Of a stretch of 64,000 bases of DNA, positions 35,822-43,769 are shown piece by piece. The stretch lies in NCBI GenBank assembly GCA_963798655.1, contig CAWCUH010000012.1, positions 372,001 through 436,000 of the forward strand, in the 5' to 3' direction. Origin of the DNA: CAVSMC01 sp963798655. GTDB lineage: Bacteria; Pseudomonadota; Gammaproteobacteria; Burkholderiales; Casimicrobiaceae. The notes below the pieces were generated by a model that was not told where the DNA came from, searched no databases, and was given only the letters and a program-made list of their open reading frames with translations. The position numbers were made by a program, and so were the translations under genes. How positions within the stretch are numbered: position 1 is the stretch's first letter; each line of letters opens with the position of its first letter.

Positions 35822-36811
35822 ATGTCCGTCTACACGCCCGTCACACTCGCCGAGCTCGACGCATGGCTCACGCGCTACGCGATCGGCGGCGCCGTCGATC
35901 TCGAGCCGATCGCCGCGGGCATCGAGAACACGAACTACTTCCTCACGACGGCGACGGGCCGCTACGTGCTGACGCTCTACGAACGGCTGCCATCCGAGGA
36001 TCTTCCGTTCTACCTGAACCTGATGGCGCATCTCGCGCGTGCGGGCGTCGAGTGTCCGGCGCCGATTCCCGATCGCACCTGTGCATTGTTCAGCATACTC
36101 AACGGCAAGCCGGCCGGGCTCGTGTCGCGCGTCGACGGCGCGCCGATCGGCAATCCCGATGTCGCACATTGCGCGGCGGTCGGTGCCGCGCTCGCTCGGC
36201 TTCATGTCGCCTCGGCCACTTACCGTGCGCGTCTCTCCAATCGGCGCGGGCCGAGCTGGTGGCGGCAGGCGGCGCGTGCGGTGCGGCCATTCCTGGACGA
36301 CGAGCAGAACGAGCTGATCGCCGCGGAGCTCAAGTTCCAGACCGGTTTTCGCGAAGGCAAGATGCCACGCGGCGCCATCCACGGCGACCTGTTCTGCGAC
36401 AACGTGCTCTTCGAGGGCGACCGCGTCACCGGCATCATCGACTTCGGCTTCGCAGCGACCGATTTCCTCGCGTACGACGTCGCGATCACCGTCAACGACT
36501 GGTGCGTCGTCGGTGACGGCGTCGATGCGGGTGCGCTCGTTCCTGCGCTCGTCGACGCGCTGGTGATGTCGTACGACGCGGTGCGGCCGCTCACCGACGA
36601 CGAGCGCCGGCAATGGCCGGCGCTGCTGCGCGCCGCGGCGCTGCGCTTCTGGCTGTCGCGCCTCTACGATCTGCACCTGCCGCGTCCGGGCGAGCTCATC
36701 CATGCGCACGATCCCGCGCACTTCGAGCGCATCCTTCGCCATCGCGTCGCGTATCCGGCGCGCTGGCCGTCGCCCGACCGCTTGCGAGCGGCCGGCATGA
36801 CGGTCGATTGA
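35822..36811 (+). CDS. thrB: Homoserine kinase, aminoglycoside-phosphotransferase type
   Basis: Phosphorylates homoserine for threonine synthesis. It has 329 residues of the APH-like class used by Pseudomonas and Burkholderia rather than the GHMP class. Motifs are AGIENTNYFLTT, the catalytic loop AIHGDLFCDNVLF and the metal-binding IIDFGFAATDFLAYD. The ATG at 35822 starts MSVYTPVTLAELDAWL, the normal N-terminus. A membrane protein gene starts 8 bases after its stop. Confidence 0.94.
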   Translation: MSVYTPVTLAELDAWLTRYAIGGAVDLEPIAAGIENTNYFLTTATGRYVLTLYERLPSEDLPFYLNLMAHLARAGVECPAPIPDRTCALFSILNGKPAGLVSRVDGAPIGNPDVAHCAAVGAALARLHVASATYRARLSNRRGPSWWRQAARAVRPFLDDEQNELIAAELKFQTGFREGKMPRGAIHGDLFCDNVLFEGDRVTGIIDFGFAATDFLAYDVAITVNDWCVVGDGVDAGALVPALVDALVMSYDAVRPLTDDERRQWPALLRAAALRFWLSRLYDLHLPRPGELIHAHDPAHFERILRHRVAYPARWPSPDRLRAAGMTVD

Positions 36812-36819
36812 GCCTCACG

Positions 36820-37647
36820 ATGGCTGCGCCGGTCGCGATCTCATTCGAACGCTACGGCGCGCGCCGCGGCGCGCTGTGGCTTCGCCAGGCGTACGCGATG
36901 CTCTCGGCGCAGCGTCTGCCGTGGCTGTTGCTGCTCGTGCTGTACTACGTCGTCATCGGGCTGGTCGAGCTCGTGCCGCTCGTCGGACGCCACGCCGCGT
37001 TCGTGCTGAAGCCGGTGTTCGAGGTGGGCTTCCTCGCCGCCGCGTGGGCACAGGAGCGCGGCGAAGTACCGCATCCGCGCCATCTGTTCCAGGGCTTTCG
37101 CGCGAATCTCTGGGTGCTGATCCCCCTCGGCATCGTGCTGTTCGTCGGCGTTGCGATCGCCGTGCTCGCAACCGCGCTCGTCGACGGCGGCGCGCTCGTC
37201 CATCTGCTCAATGGCGACACGGCGCCCGACGATCCGAACATGCCGACCGCGCGCATGCAACTCGCGATGCTGTTCGGCGCCGCGTGCGCCATACCGATCG
37301 TGTTCGCAATGTGGTTCGCGCCGGCGCTCGTCGTGTTCCAGGATTGCAGCACGCTGCGATCGCTCACCGCGAGCCTCGCCGCCGCGGCCGCGAACTGGCG
37401 CCCGATCGCGTTCTACGGCCTGCTCGTGTTCTTCTTCCTGGGCGTCGTGCCCGGCGTCATCGTGTCGATCCTCGGATTGGTGCTGCCGAATTACGTCGCC
37501 TTCGTGATCGTGATGCCGTACGTGCTGCTGGTCGTCGCGACGCTGCACGTTGCCGACTATGTCTGCTATCGGGACATATTTCATAGCGCAGAAACACTGG
37601 GCTCGCAGCAAGCGAGCCCCAGTGCAAGTCACAATTCTGAGGGCTAA
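36820..37647 (+). CDS. BPSS1780-family membrane protein (second paralogue)
   Basis: Membrane protein of 275 residues with about six helices, related to the protein at 30994-31782: both have W-x-x-L-x-x-x-x-L-Y at helix 1, a LVPLVGRHA/LIPVIGQVA turn, MWFAPALVVFQD/YWFAPALVALRN near helix 5 and YRDIF/YKDIF at the end of the homologous part. It is probably translated with thrB. The C-terminal tail after YRDIFHSAETLG is short and polar and overlaps a hairpin (37595-37624). Function unknown. Confidence 0.8.
   Translation: MAAPVAISFERYGARRGALWLRQAYAMLSAQRLPWLLLLVLYYVVIGLVELVPLVGRHAAFVLKPVFEVGFLAAAWAQERGEVPHPRHLFQGFRANLWVLIPLGIVLFVGVAIAVLATALVDGGALVHLLNGDTAPDDPNMPTARMQLAMLFGAACAIPIVFAMWFAPALVVFQDCSTLRSLTASLAAAAANWRPIAFYGLLVFFFLGVVPGVIVSILGLVLPNYVAFVIVMPYVLLVVATLHVADYVCYRDIFHSAETLGSQQASPSASHNSEG
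37595..37624 (+). terminator. Hairpin at the 3' end of the second BPSS1780 gene
   Basis: CACTGGGCTCGC pairs with GCGAGCCCCAGTG around an AGCAA loop, with one bulged base. It overlaps the last codons of the gene and has no T-tract. It may be a terminator over which the gene has run on. From here to 37799 the sequence shows no gene. Confidence 0.4.
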
Positions 37648-37799
37648 GAGCGCCCGCAGCTCGCTCCGCGTAGCGCCCCTACAGCGCGTTGCGCGCGTTT
37701 CCAGCTACCCGAAGTACGCCAGTCCCGTTTTTGCGTGCAGCATAGGGAGCGCATTCTCAGCGAGCCCGTGTTAGCGCCGGCGCGATGCTCTCAGGATGC

Positions 37800-38012
37800 T
37801 TACCACGACAACGTCATACGTACGTCCAAATGGCAGGTCTCGCCTGGAGCAAGGCGAAATCCGGGCACACATTGCGGTTGCGAGTCAACAGGCTCATAGA
37901 ACAGCAGCGGATTGACTGGGTCGTTCCCTTCGAACGAACGGCCAAAAATGATTACAGCCCTAGCGGACGTGTTCGCGACGAGCATTCGGTATCCCGCTCC
38001 ACTCTGGGCCAT
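37800..38012 (-). CDS. Small open frame of unknown origin
   Basis: 70 codons from ATG 38012, coding-like (MLVANTSARAVIIFGRSFEGND, ending HLDVRMTLSW at 37800). It is in frame with the N-terminal part of the damaged regulator upstream, so a longer 254-codon fused frame also exists, but the middle of that fusion is a shifted reading of the regulator. A TATAAT hexamer (minus strand, near 38117-38122) lies upstream. I do not recognise the protein. It may be the remnant of a different gene joined by deletion. Confidence 0.3.
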   Translation of the reverse strand: MAQSGAGYRMLVANTSARAVIIFGRSFEGNDPVNPLLFYEPVDSQPQCVPGFRLAPGETCHLDVRMTLSW

Positions 38013-38101
38013 GGTGAATATGGCATCCGGTGGTACAGTGAAACGCGCGGGCGTCGTAACGAGGTCGATACGTCCTGGCAGAGCGGCCTCGGCTTGCTCT
38101 A

Positions 38102-38564
38102 CTAGACCACGCTCGACATTATAATAAGTGCCAGCCTTTCTAGGCGCGCCCGCGCGCCGTGCAACTGCCGTGCGAGGAGCGCTACCCATTGGCGGGCGAA
38201 CTCCGGGGTCTTTCTCGAGTAGCTTGCGGATCGTCTCGGCCGGGAACGCGAGTACTGTCGACGGCTGCGTGGCTCTCGCATTGCAGTTATAGCGCGGCGC
38301 ATGGAGCGCCGCCTCGGCGAAGAAGTCCCCGCGTCGTGCGCGCTGCAATGTGATTTCTCCGCCATCGCTGGCGAAGCGCGAAAGGCAAACCTCGCCGTCA
38401 AGCACAAGGAACACGGCTTGAACCGCGCTACCCTTGCGAAATACCCATCGGTCCTTCGGACAGATCACCCGGCGGCCGAGCGTCCTCAGCGCAGCCGGCA
38501 GATCGACGGGGAGCTTGGGCTGGGTTACGTGTGCCACGGCCGGCATCGGCCCTTGTCGGTTCAC
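38102..38564 (-). pseudogene. Crp/Fnr-like cyclic-nucleotide-domain regulator, frameshifted and truncated
   Basis: The frame from 38564 encodes a cNMP-binding domain (WVFRKGSAVQAVFLVLDGEV, SDGGEITLQRARRGDFFAEAAL, STVLAFPAETIRKLLEKDP). In the run GACCCCGGAG near 38199 one extra C shifts the frame; removing it restores DPEFARQWVALLARQLH and ARARLERLAL, the dimerisation helix. That frame stops at 38102 before any winged-helix DNA-binding domain. So the gene has both a one-base insertion and a lost C-terminus. It lies in the low-GC island. Confidence 0.75.
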
Positions 38565-38618
38565 GCGACCACGAATGGAATCACGAGAAATTTCTGGACG
38601 CCGACCCTCATGACTCCT

Positions 38619-38936
38619 TCACACGATAACAACCGATAGCCGACCGCTACGCCGTGACCGCGGCGCCGCTTTCACCACGATCTGCACGTCGCGTCCGAGC
38701 TTGGTCAGGCAGTCCATCACTCGGCGCTCCGAAACACCGCGAAAGCGTTCGCGCAATAGGTTCGATAGCTTGGGCTGAGGCATCCCCAGCCACTCGGCGG
38801 CTTGCGTTTGGGTAAGGCCCTTGCGTCTGATGATTTCGGCGATCTTTGTCACGAGCTGAGCCTTGATCAGCATCTCGTCGGAATCGCCATAACCGAGATC
38901 GGCATATACGTTTCCTGTGCCGATCTCGGCTTCCAC
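38619..38936 (-). CDS. XRE-family antitoxin-like regulator (HigA-type)
   Basis: A 105-residue protein with an HTH: AQLVTKIAEIIRRKGLTQTQAAEWLGMPQPKLSNLLR, followed by SERRVMDCLTKLGRDVQIVVK, the typical ending of antitoxins paired with RelE/HigB-like toxins. As read, it starts at GTG 38936. An ATG at 38959, 1 base after the toxin stop, opens MTKRKSNL in a frame displaced by one base, so the original N-terminus was probably MTKRKSNL joined to VEAEIGTGNVYADLG and has been shifted. The DNA-binding part is intact. Confidence 0.75.
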   Translation of the reverse strand: MEAEIGTGNVYADLGYGDSDEMLIKAQLVTKIAEIIRRKGLTQTQAAEWLGMPQPKLSNLLRERFRGVSERRVMDCLTKLGRDVQIVVKAAPRSRRSGRLSVVIV

Positions 38937-38960
38937 AGGTTGGACTTGCGCTTGGTCATT

Positions 38961-39303
38961 TCACAGCTCCTTCACAAACTGCTCGGCCGCAGTCAGTCGC
39001 TGCCTGATCAAATCCATGTCCTGCTTCGGTGCGGCAGCTCCGCTCTTCGCCTTCTTCTGGAACACGTGCAACGACCGCAACCGCGAAGCGCACCGTATAA
39101 CGGCGCGATACGTGTTTCCACGCCAGTCTTCCACCATCTCCAGCACTCCGGCAGATCCACCCGCGCAGGGGCTTGGCCTGTTCATGCTTCTTGCCGATCT
39201 GCTCGAGATACAGGGCATAGCCGAACGTGTCGATTACCTCGTCCGGCAAATTCAAGCACGTCCTTCTTTGTGCTGCCAAACCATACCAGCGGCCCGATCG
39301 CAT
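38961..39303 (-). pseudogene. RelE/HigB-like toxin (phage-derived Gp49-like), frameshifted
   Basis: Three reading frames together give the whole toxin: PLVWFGSTKKDVLEF (about 39292-39250), then PDEVIDTFGYALYLEQIGKKH and EQAKPLRG (to about 39150), then GSAGVLEMVEDWRGNTYRAV and HVFQKKAKSG to the stop at 38961. The break near 39250 is one extra G in TTTGCCGG; the break near 39150 is a one-base insertion or two-base deletion. The toxin cannot be made as sequenced. It precedes the antitoxin, the order of higBA-type pairs. Confidence 0.75.
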
Positions 39304-39469
39304 GAGGCGGTCGCGTCGGTTGGCGCTCGTCGTGGTGGTCGAGCGCTATGCGCATCTTGCGCCCGACCATCTCGCAAGCGCTGCGAACCGAATCGATTCG
39401 CTGCTCGGCGGTTACGATTTGGCTGCGCCAGACGTTGCGTCACCGCAAGCGAATGAGGTAACGCATTGA
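39302..39469 (+). pseudogene. C-terminal stub of a tyrosine-type integrase
   Basis: The frame ending at 39469 contains VERYAHLAPDHLASAANRIDS, the block around the catalytic Tyr (TAT at 39347-39349) of phage and island tyrosine recombinases, followed by a normal-looking short tail. The upstream catalytic domain (Arg-His-Arg boxes) is absent, replaced by the 5' end of the toxin gene on the other strand. Its stop is 6 bases from the 3' CCA end of the tRNA-Lys fragment, the usual position of an integrase beside its tRNA attachment site. Confidence 0.65.
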
Positions 39470-39475
39470 CGCAAT

Positions 39476-39524
39476 TGGTGGGCCGTACTGGATTTGAACC
39501 AGTGACCAACGAATTAAAAGTTCG
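39476..39524 (-). other. 3' fragment of tRNA-Lys(UUU), probable attachment-site scar
   Basis: On the minus strand the anticodon arm TCGAA-CTTTTAA-TTCG (anticodon TTT at 39518-39516), the variable loop, the T arm ACTGG-TTCAAAT-CCAGT and the acceptor strand ACGGCCC-A-CCA are all present. The 5' half is missing: the bases upstream do not form a D arm or a matching GGGCCGT acceptor strand. So this is not a working tRNA gene. tRNA 3' halves are classic integrase attachment sites, and an integrase stub lies directly beside it. Confidence 0.8.
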
Positions 39525-39553
39525 AAACCTTAGGTCATTTTTAGCGTGTATTG

Positions 39554-39877
39554 GCCCGCCCTTACCCGCAGAAGCACGCAGATGACCGCTGGATTTGTCA
39601 CGTTTTTGTCACGTTTCGTGGCGGGGCGGAACGACATACGTTCACTGCGACCGGCGTGTAACATGCCGCCTCGACAACAGCGCCGCTAGTACATGCGGCG
39701 CAGATCAGGCTTCCCCCTTGGTCGCTCCACGATGCACGGCAAGGGCGAAGGTAGTCGATGCGTACGTCTGCTTCCGACCCAAGCAGCCGTTGAACTCTAG
39801 CCCGGTCGAGCTCGTCCATTTCGACAGCGGAACGACCGTAGCTCCGTAGCAGGGACGCGCGCACACCATCAGCGAGC
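39554..39877. other. Non-coding interval beside the tRNA fragment
   Basis: About 320 bases without a convincing gene. The open frames here are short, rich in Arg/Cys and unlike neighbouring coding sequence. The only structure I see is the tandem repeat at 39595-39616. The base composition is less GC-rich than the core genes. Confidence 0.5.
39595..39616. repeat. Tandem 11-bp repeat TTGTCACGTTT x2 near the attachment site
   Basis: TTGTCACGTTT at 39595-39605 is followed directly by a second exact copy at 39606-39616. Short direct repeats 80-150 bases from an att core are typical arm-type binding sites of tyrosine integrases. Their distance from the tRNA fragment (about 70-140 bases) fits, but this is inference. 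Confidence 0.4.
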
Positions 39878-40225
39878 TCACCGGTACCATCCGATCATCA
39901 GGCACGTGACGAGGCACATGAACGCATTGCAGGCACTGACCACGACTGCGCGGTCGAGCTTGCGACCATTCTTCTCGAAGAGCCAGGCCGCCATCGACGC
40001 ATTCGCACCGACGAACGTGAGCCAGGTCAGCAGCGAGTACTGGCTGGAATTCGCGCTGTCGTAGATCGCCCACAGCGTGGGCACGTAGCTCACTGCGCGC
40101 AGCGAGCTGAAGAGGCTGAACGTCCATTGCACCATCATCGGGACGAGCGACGGACGTGGCGCCGACGCGACATGGGCCCGGGGGGCGAACACGGCGTTTC
40201 TTCCGATTCCGGCCGGCATGCTCAT
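39878..40225 (-). CDS. Small membrane protein resembling a PQ-loop/SemiSWEET unit
   Basis: A 115-residue protein with about three hydrophobic segments. The block SYVPTLWAIYDSANSSQYSLLTWLTFVGAN resembles one PQ-loop repeat (P-T in place of P-Q, then an S-rich loop, S-L-L-T-W and a helix with N), followed by KLDRAVVVSACNAFMCLVTCLMIG. SemiSWEET proteins of this size transport sugars as dimers; the assignment is tentative. The ATG at 40225 overlaps the stop of the upstream small gene as ATGA. Confidence 0.55.
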   Translation of the reverse strand: MSMPAGIGRNAVFAPRAHVASAPRPSLVPMMVQWTFSLFSSLRAVSYVPTLWAIYDSANSSQYSLLTWLTFVGANASMAAWLFEKNGRKLDRAVVVSACNAFMCLVTCLMIGWYR

Positions 40226-40488
40226 ACCCGGCTTCCCAGGGAGGCGTGCGCGGGACCGCGATCGCCCGGCGGCCCATCGACGGCTTCCATCGCCGACTCG
40301 AGGAACCGGCACAGCTCCGCGAGGGTCGGAAACCGCCTCGTTTCCAGGTCCTCAACGGCCCGTGCGGCGGTGCGATAGCCGGCCGCGCCCGGCGTGCGGC
40401 GCACCTCGACCAGATAGAAGCTGCTCGAATTGCCGCGATCCGAAGCGCTTGCTTTGGCTGCTGTTTCAAGTGCCGGTCGATTCGACAT
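40222..40488 (-). CDS. Hypothetical 88-residue protein
   Basis: Short soluble protein starting MSNRPALETAAKASAS, with a helical, charged centre (AARAVEDLETRRFPTLAELCRFLES). No family recognised. The evidence for a real gene is the ATGA overlap with the downstream membrane protein and coding-like composition. The 119 bases between it and the large regulator show no gene. Confidence 0.45.
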   Translation of the reverse strand: MSNRPALETAAKASASDRGNSSSFYLVEVRRTPGAAGYRTAARAVEDLETRRFPTLAELCRFLESAMEAVDGPPGDRGPAHASLGSRV

Positions 40489-40607
40489 CTGACCCTCCTC
40501 GCGTAGAACGTGGAGGCAGCGTACGAAAGGGGGCGTTTCGCGAGCGTTTCGCCAACCGCCGCGGGGTCACGGCGCGCGGCTCCGGCGGGAATCCCCGCGC
40601 AGACCGG

Positions 40608-43600
40608 CTAGGGGGGGACGACTCGCGCCAGCACTGCCCGCAGCGGGACCTCGAGGGCGATCGGCTCCACCCGGTCGCACGAAAGGCGCCCGAGCCTGCG
40701 TTGCGCGACGTCGCGATCCGCGCGGTTGAGCATGGGCTGTTCGATGCCCCAGCGAAGGACACCGGCGCCAAGGGCGACGTCGCCCTCGGCCGCGACGATC
40801 TCGCCGTATCTCATCACGCACTGCACCTGAAGGGGCGCCGAGGGCATTCGATCGGCGATGTCGAGTGCCAGAGCGACCTTACGCCGAGCGTCGACGAAAC
40901 GTCCCTCCCGCAGGTCCTGTCTTGCCTGGCCAAGCAGCGCCGCAGCCTCGATGTTCGGCTCGCCGTTTGCGCGCGCCTCCTCGAGGGCGCGCCCGAGCCA
41001 GCGGGCCGCTTCGTCGTCTCGATCCAGTTCGTCGCAGGTGAGGCCCAGGTTCACCAGCACGAACGGCCGCGCCGAGGCGAGGCGGTCGTGCGTGCAGATG
41101 TCGAGCGCCTCCTTCAGGCACGCGAGCGCCTCGACATACCGCTCCCGGGCGCGATGGATATTGGCGATGTTGTTCAGCGCGGTGACCACGCCGTCCGTGT
41201 CGCCGAGCGCGCGGCGCACCTCCAGGACCCACACATAGCGCTGCAGCGCGTCGTCGTAATGGCCGAGCGCCTTGTCGACCATTGCAATGTTGCTGTCGAA
41301 GTAGGCACGCTCCTCGGGCGCGCCTTCCTGCACCGCGACATCCCGCGCCTGCTCGAACCACGGCCGCGCTTCCTCGAACATCCCGCGCTGACACACGCAC
41401 AAGCCGATCGTGTTGAGCGCCGCCTTGCTGAACGAGGAGTCGGAAAGGCCCTGCGAATCCGCGAGCAGCTGGCGCGCGTTTGCCTCAGCTTCCACGAGAT
41501 GCCCGCTGCGGTATTGCAGCGTTTGCCATGCTCGTCGGATGCAGGCCATCGCCAACGCATCGTCGGACGAGGTGACGCCAGATTCGACGGCGTTCGCCGC
41601 GTCCGAGAAGGCGCGCAGGCCTTCGGTCCATAAGCCGCGGGCTTCGTAGTAGCGGCCCAGCGCACGCGCCATGGCGCTCAGGAGGCCGGCGTCGCGCTGG
41701 CGGCAGGCGTACGACCACGCAGCGCGAAGATGCGCGAGCTCGCTGTCCATCTCCTTCATCGCCGCGCCGTCCAGCGCGCGCCACACCTGCCCGTAGCGCA
41801 CGAGCCACGCCGCGACGTGACGGGCATGCCTTGCGAGGATGTCGTCCGGATCCGTGGCACGCAGCCGCGCGCGCTCGCGAATCAGCGGATGCATCGAGAA
41901 GCGGCCGGTGTCGTCATAGCGCAGGAGCGCCTTGTCGACGAGCGCGGCGAGCAATGGCAGCGAGGCGGACGCCGTCTGCACGGCCATCGCCCGGCCGAAG
42001 TCTCCCGGCAGCAGCGCGAGCCTGGCAAGCAAGGCCTGCTCCGCGGGCGAGAGCCTCTGCCACGCCTGCTCGAAGCCTGCGCGCAGTCCGCGCTCGGCCG
42101 GCTCTCCGGATTCGAGCAGATCGAGCGAACCCGCGAGCTCGGCCGCGATGTCGGCGACCGGCATCACGCGCGTCCACGCCGCGGCCAGCTCGATCGCAAG
42201 CGGCGAGCCGCCGACGAGTCGCACCAGCCTTGCGACGTCCACGGCGTGCTGGGCGAGATCGAACCCCGGGGCGAAGGGCCGCGCCCGCTTCTCGAACAGG
42301 TGGACGGCGTCGCAGTGGGCCAGGACCGCGGCGTCCACCTCCTCATCGTCCGGAAGCGGGAGGCCGTCGAGCGGCATCAGCCATTCGCCCTTGGCGTGCA
42401 GGCGAGCGCGAGAGGTGGCCAGCAGCTTGAGCCTGGGGCACGCAGCCAGCAGGCGCTCCAGATCGCCGGCCAGCTCCAGGTGCTCCGCATTGTCGAGCAC
42501 GAGGAGGAGCGCGCGATCGCCAATCGCGCGCTCGATCTGCGGCCAGGCGTCGTCGTTGCCGGCGAGCTCGATGCGCAGGGCAGCGGCGATGCGCGCCGGC
42601 AGCTGCGAGGGCGACGTGAGGTCGTCGAGCGCAACCCAGAGCGCGAGGTCTCCGTAGACGTGCTGGACGAGCGCGCGGCGCGCGGTCGTGCTCTTGCCCG
42701 TGCCTGCGAAGCCGACCACCGTCAGCAGGCGGCACGCGAGCTCCGAGAGGAGCTGGCGGATCTGCGCGAGCTCCGTGCGTCGGCCGACGAAGTCGTCGTG
42801 AGTCGTCGTAGACGCGATCGCGCGGGCCGGGACGCCGGTGGACGCGGCACGAACGGCGCGCATCGTCTCCAGCCACGCCGTCGTGGGCTCCAGCCCGAGC
42901 TCTGCGGAAAGCCGGCCCGTATAACGCTCGAGCGTCTCGACTGCGGCGCTGCGAAGACCCTGCGCGTGCTGCGCGCGCGCGAGCGCGCACACGGCCGACT
43001 CGTCGAGCGCGTCGCGCTTGAGCATCACCTGAGCGACGCGCATCGTGCTCGCCGGGTCGTCGGCAGAAGCATCGAGGCGGCGCAGGCAGAACGCGTGCCA
43101 GGCTGCTTCGATACGCTCGCGCTCGAACGCGATCCATTCGCGGCTTGCCGCCGGAAACCCGAGCTCCATCGATTCCAGCAGGGGCGCAACGAAGAGATCC
43201 GCCGCGTCCTCGAATCGCCCCTCGTCGCAGGCCTCCTCGAACGCGCGCAAGTCCGTACGGGGCGCCCAGCGGAGAAGATCACGCTCCTGCTCGATGTGCA
43301 CGATCCCAGGGAGCTTGCGCGCGACGAGCAGGACCTTGCGTAGATTACTTCGCGCGAGGGCCGCGTCCCGCTCCGGCCACAGCAGTGAGCCGACCTCGTC
43401 GCGGCGCACCCATTGCTGGCGGAACGCGAGAAATGCAAGCAGCTGGAACGGTCGCTCCGCCGTGAACACGAGTCCGGCAGTGCCGTCTCTCGCCAGGAGC
43501 GTGGGCACGCCGAACAGACGCAGCGCGACCGGAGCCGACACTGGGTTCAGGCTGTGCTGCGGCTCGTTTTTCAAGCCGATGGATCCGGTCGCGCTGAGTG

Positions 43601-43613
43601 ACAGGGGCGGCAC
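40608..43613 (-). CDS. AfsR/SARP-like regulator: BTAD, NB-ARC-type ATPase, TPR
   Basis: A 1001-residue one-component regulator. An N-terminal winged helix and BTAD segment cover about residues 25-260 (LRLFGVPTLLARDG, RRDEVGSLLWPERD, LRKVLLVARKL). A STAND ATPase core follows: DFVGRRTELAQIRQLL, Walker A GFAGTGKST, Walker B LLLVLDNAEHL, sensor LLATSRARL, and GGSPLAIELAAAW. From about residue 620 there are TPR repeats (for example YFDSNIAMVDKALGHYDDAL, VTALNNIANIHRARERY). The frame starts at GTG 43613; a GTG at 43541 (VSAPVALRLFG) may be the true start. Its target is unknown. The adjacent IS-broken membrane gene is divergently unrelated but on the same strand upstream. Confidence 0.85.
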   Translation of the reverse strand: MPPLSLSATGSIGLKNEPQHSLNPVSAPVALRLFGVPTLLARDGTAGLVFTAERPFQLLAFLAFRQQWVRRDEVGSLLWPERDAALARSNLRKVLLVARKLPGIVHIEQERDLLRWAPRTDLRAFEEACDEGRFEDAADLFVAPLLESMELGFPAASREWIAFERERIEAAWHAFCLRRLDASADDPASTMRVAQVMLKRDALDESAVCALARAQHAQGLRSAAVETLERYTGRLSAELGLEPTTAWLETMRAVRAASTGVPARAIASTTTHDDFVGRRTELAQIRQLLSELACRLLTVVGFAGTGKSTTARRALVQHVYGDLALWVALDDLTSPSQLPARIAAALRIELAGNDDAWPQIERAIGDRALLLVLDNAEHLELAGDLERLLAACPRLKLLATSRARLHAKGEWLMPLDGLPLPDDEEVDAAVLAHCDAVHLFEKRARPFAPGFDLAQHAVDVARLVRLVGGSPLAIELAAAWTRVMPVADIAAELAGSLDLLESGEPAERGLRAGFEQAWQRLSPAEQALLARLALLPGDFGRAMAVQTASASLPLLAALVDKALLRYDDTGRFSMHPLIRERARLRATDPDDILARHARHVAAWLVRYGQVWRALDGAAMKEMDSELAHLRAAWSYACRQRDAGLLSAMARALGRYYEARGLWTEGLRAFSDAANAVESGVTSSDDALAMACIRRAWQTLQYRSGHLVEAEANARQLLADSQGLSDSSFSKAALNTIGLCVCQRGMFEEARPWFEQARDVAVQEGAPEERAYFDSNIAMVDKALGHYDDALQRYVWVLEVRRALGDTDGVVTALNNIANIHRARERYVEALACLKEALDICTHDRLASARPFVLVNLGLTCDELDRDDEAARWLGRALEEARANGEPNIEAAALLGQARQDLREGRFVDARRKVALALDIADRMPSAPLQVQCVMRYGEIVAAEGDVALGAGVLRWGIEQPMLNRADRDVAQRRLGRLSCDRVEPIALEVPLRAVLARVVPP

Positions 43614-43769
43614 CCATTATAAGTGCGAGTAGCGAGGCACCGATGATCGCTGCGACGGCCGAGTTCCGAGCGCAGGCTCCTATTCGTTTCTTTAGAAGCC
43701 TATGCGAGAAGACGATGACTACTGCCGTGATAGCAACAACGGTCCATGCTGAAATGGGCACAGGCTCTA

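Noticed and set aside
39476..39560. An intact tRNA-Lys gene
   Set aside because: The 5' half has no D arm, and its bases cannot pair with the ACGGCCC acceptor strand; the distance from a GGGCC to the anticodon is also wrong.
39705..40469. A 254-codon minus-strand frame
   Set aside because: Its sequence is a shifted reading of the two small genes at 39878-40225 and 40222-40488, which have better composition and an ATGA overlap.
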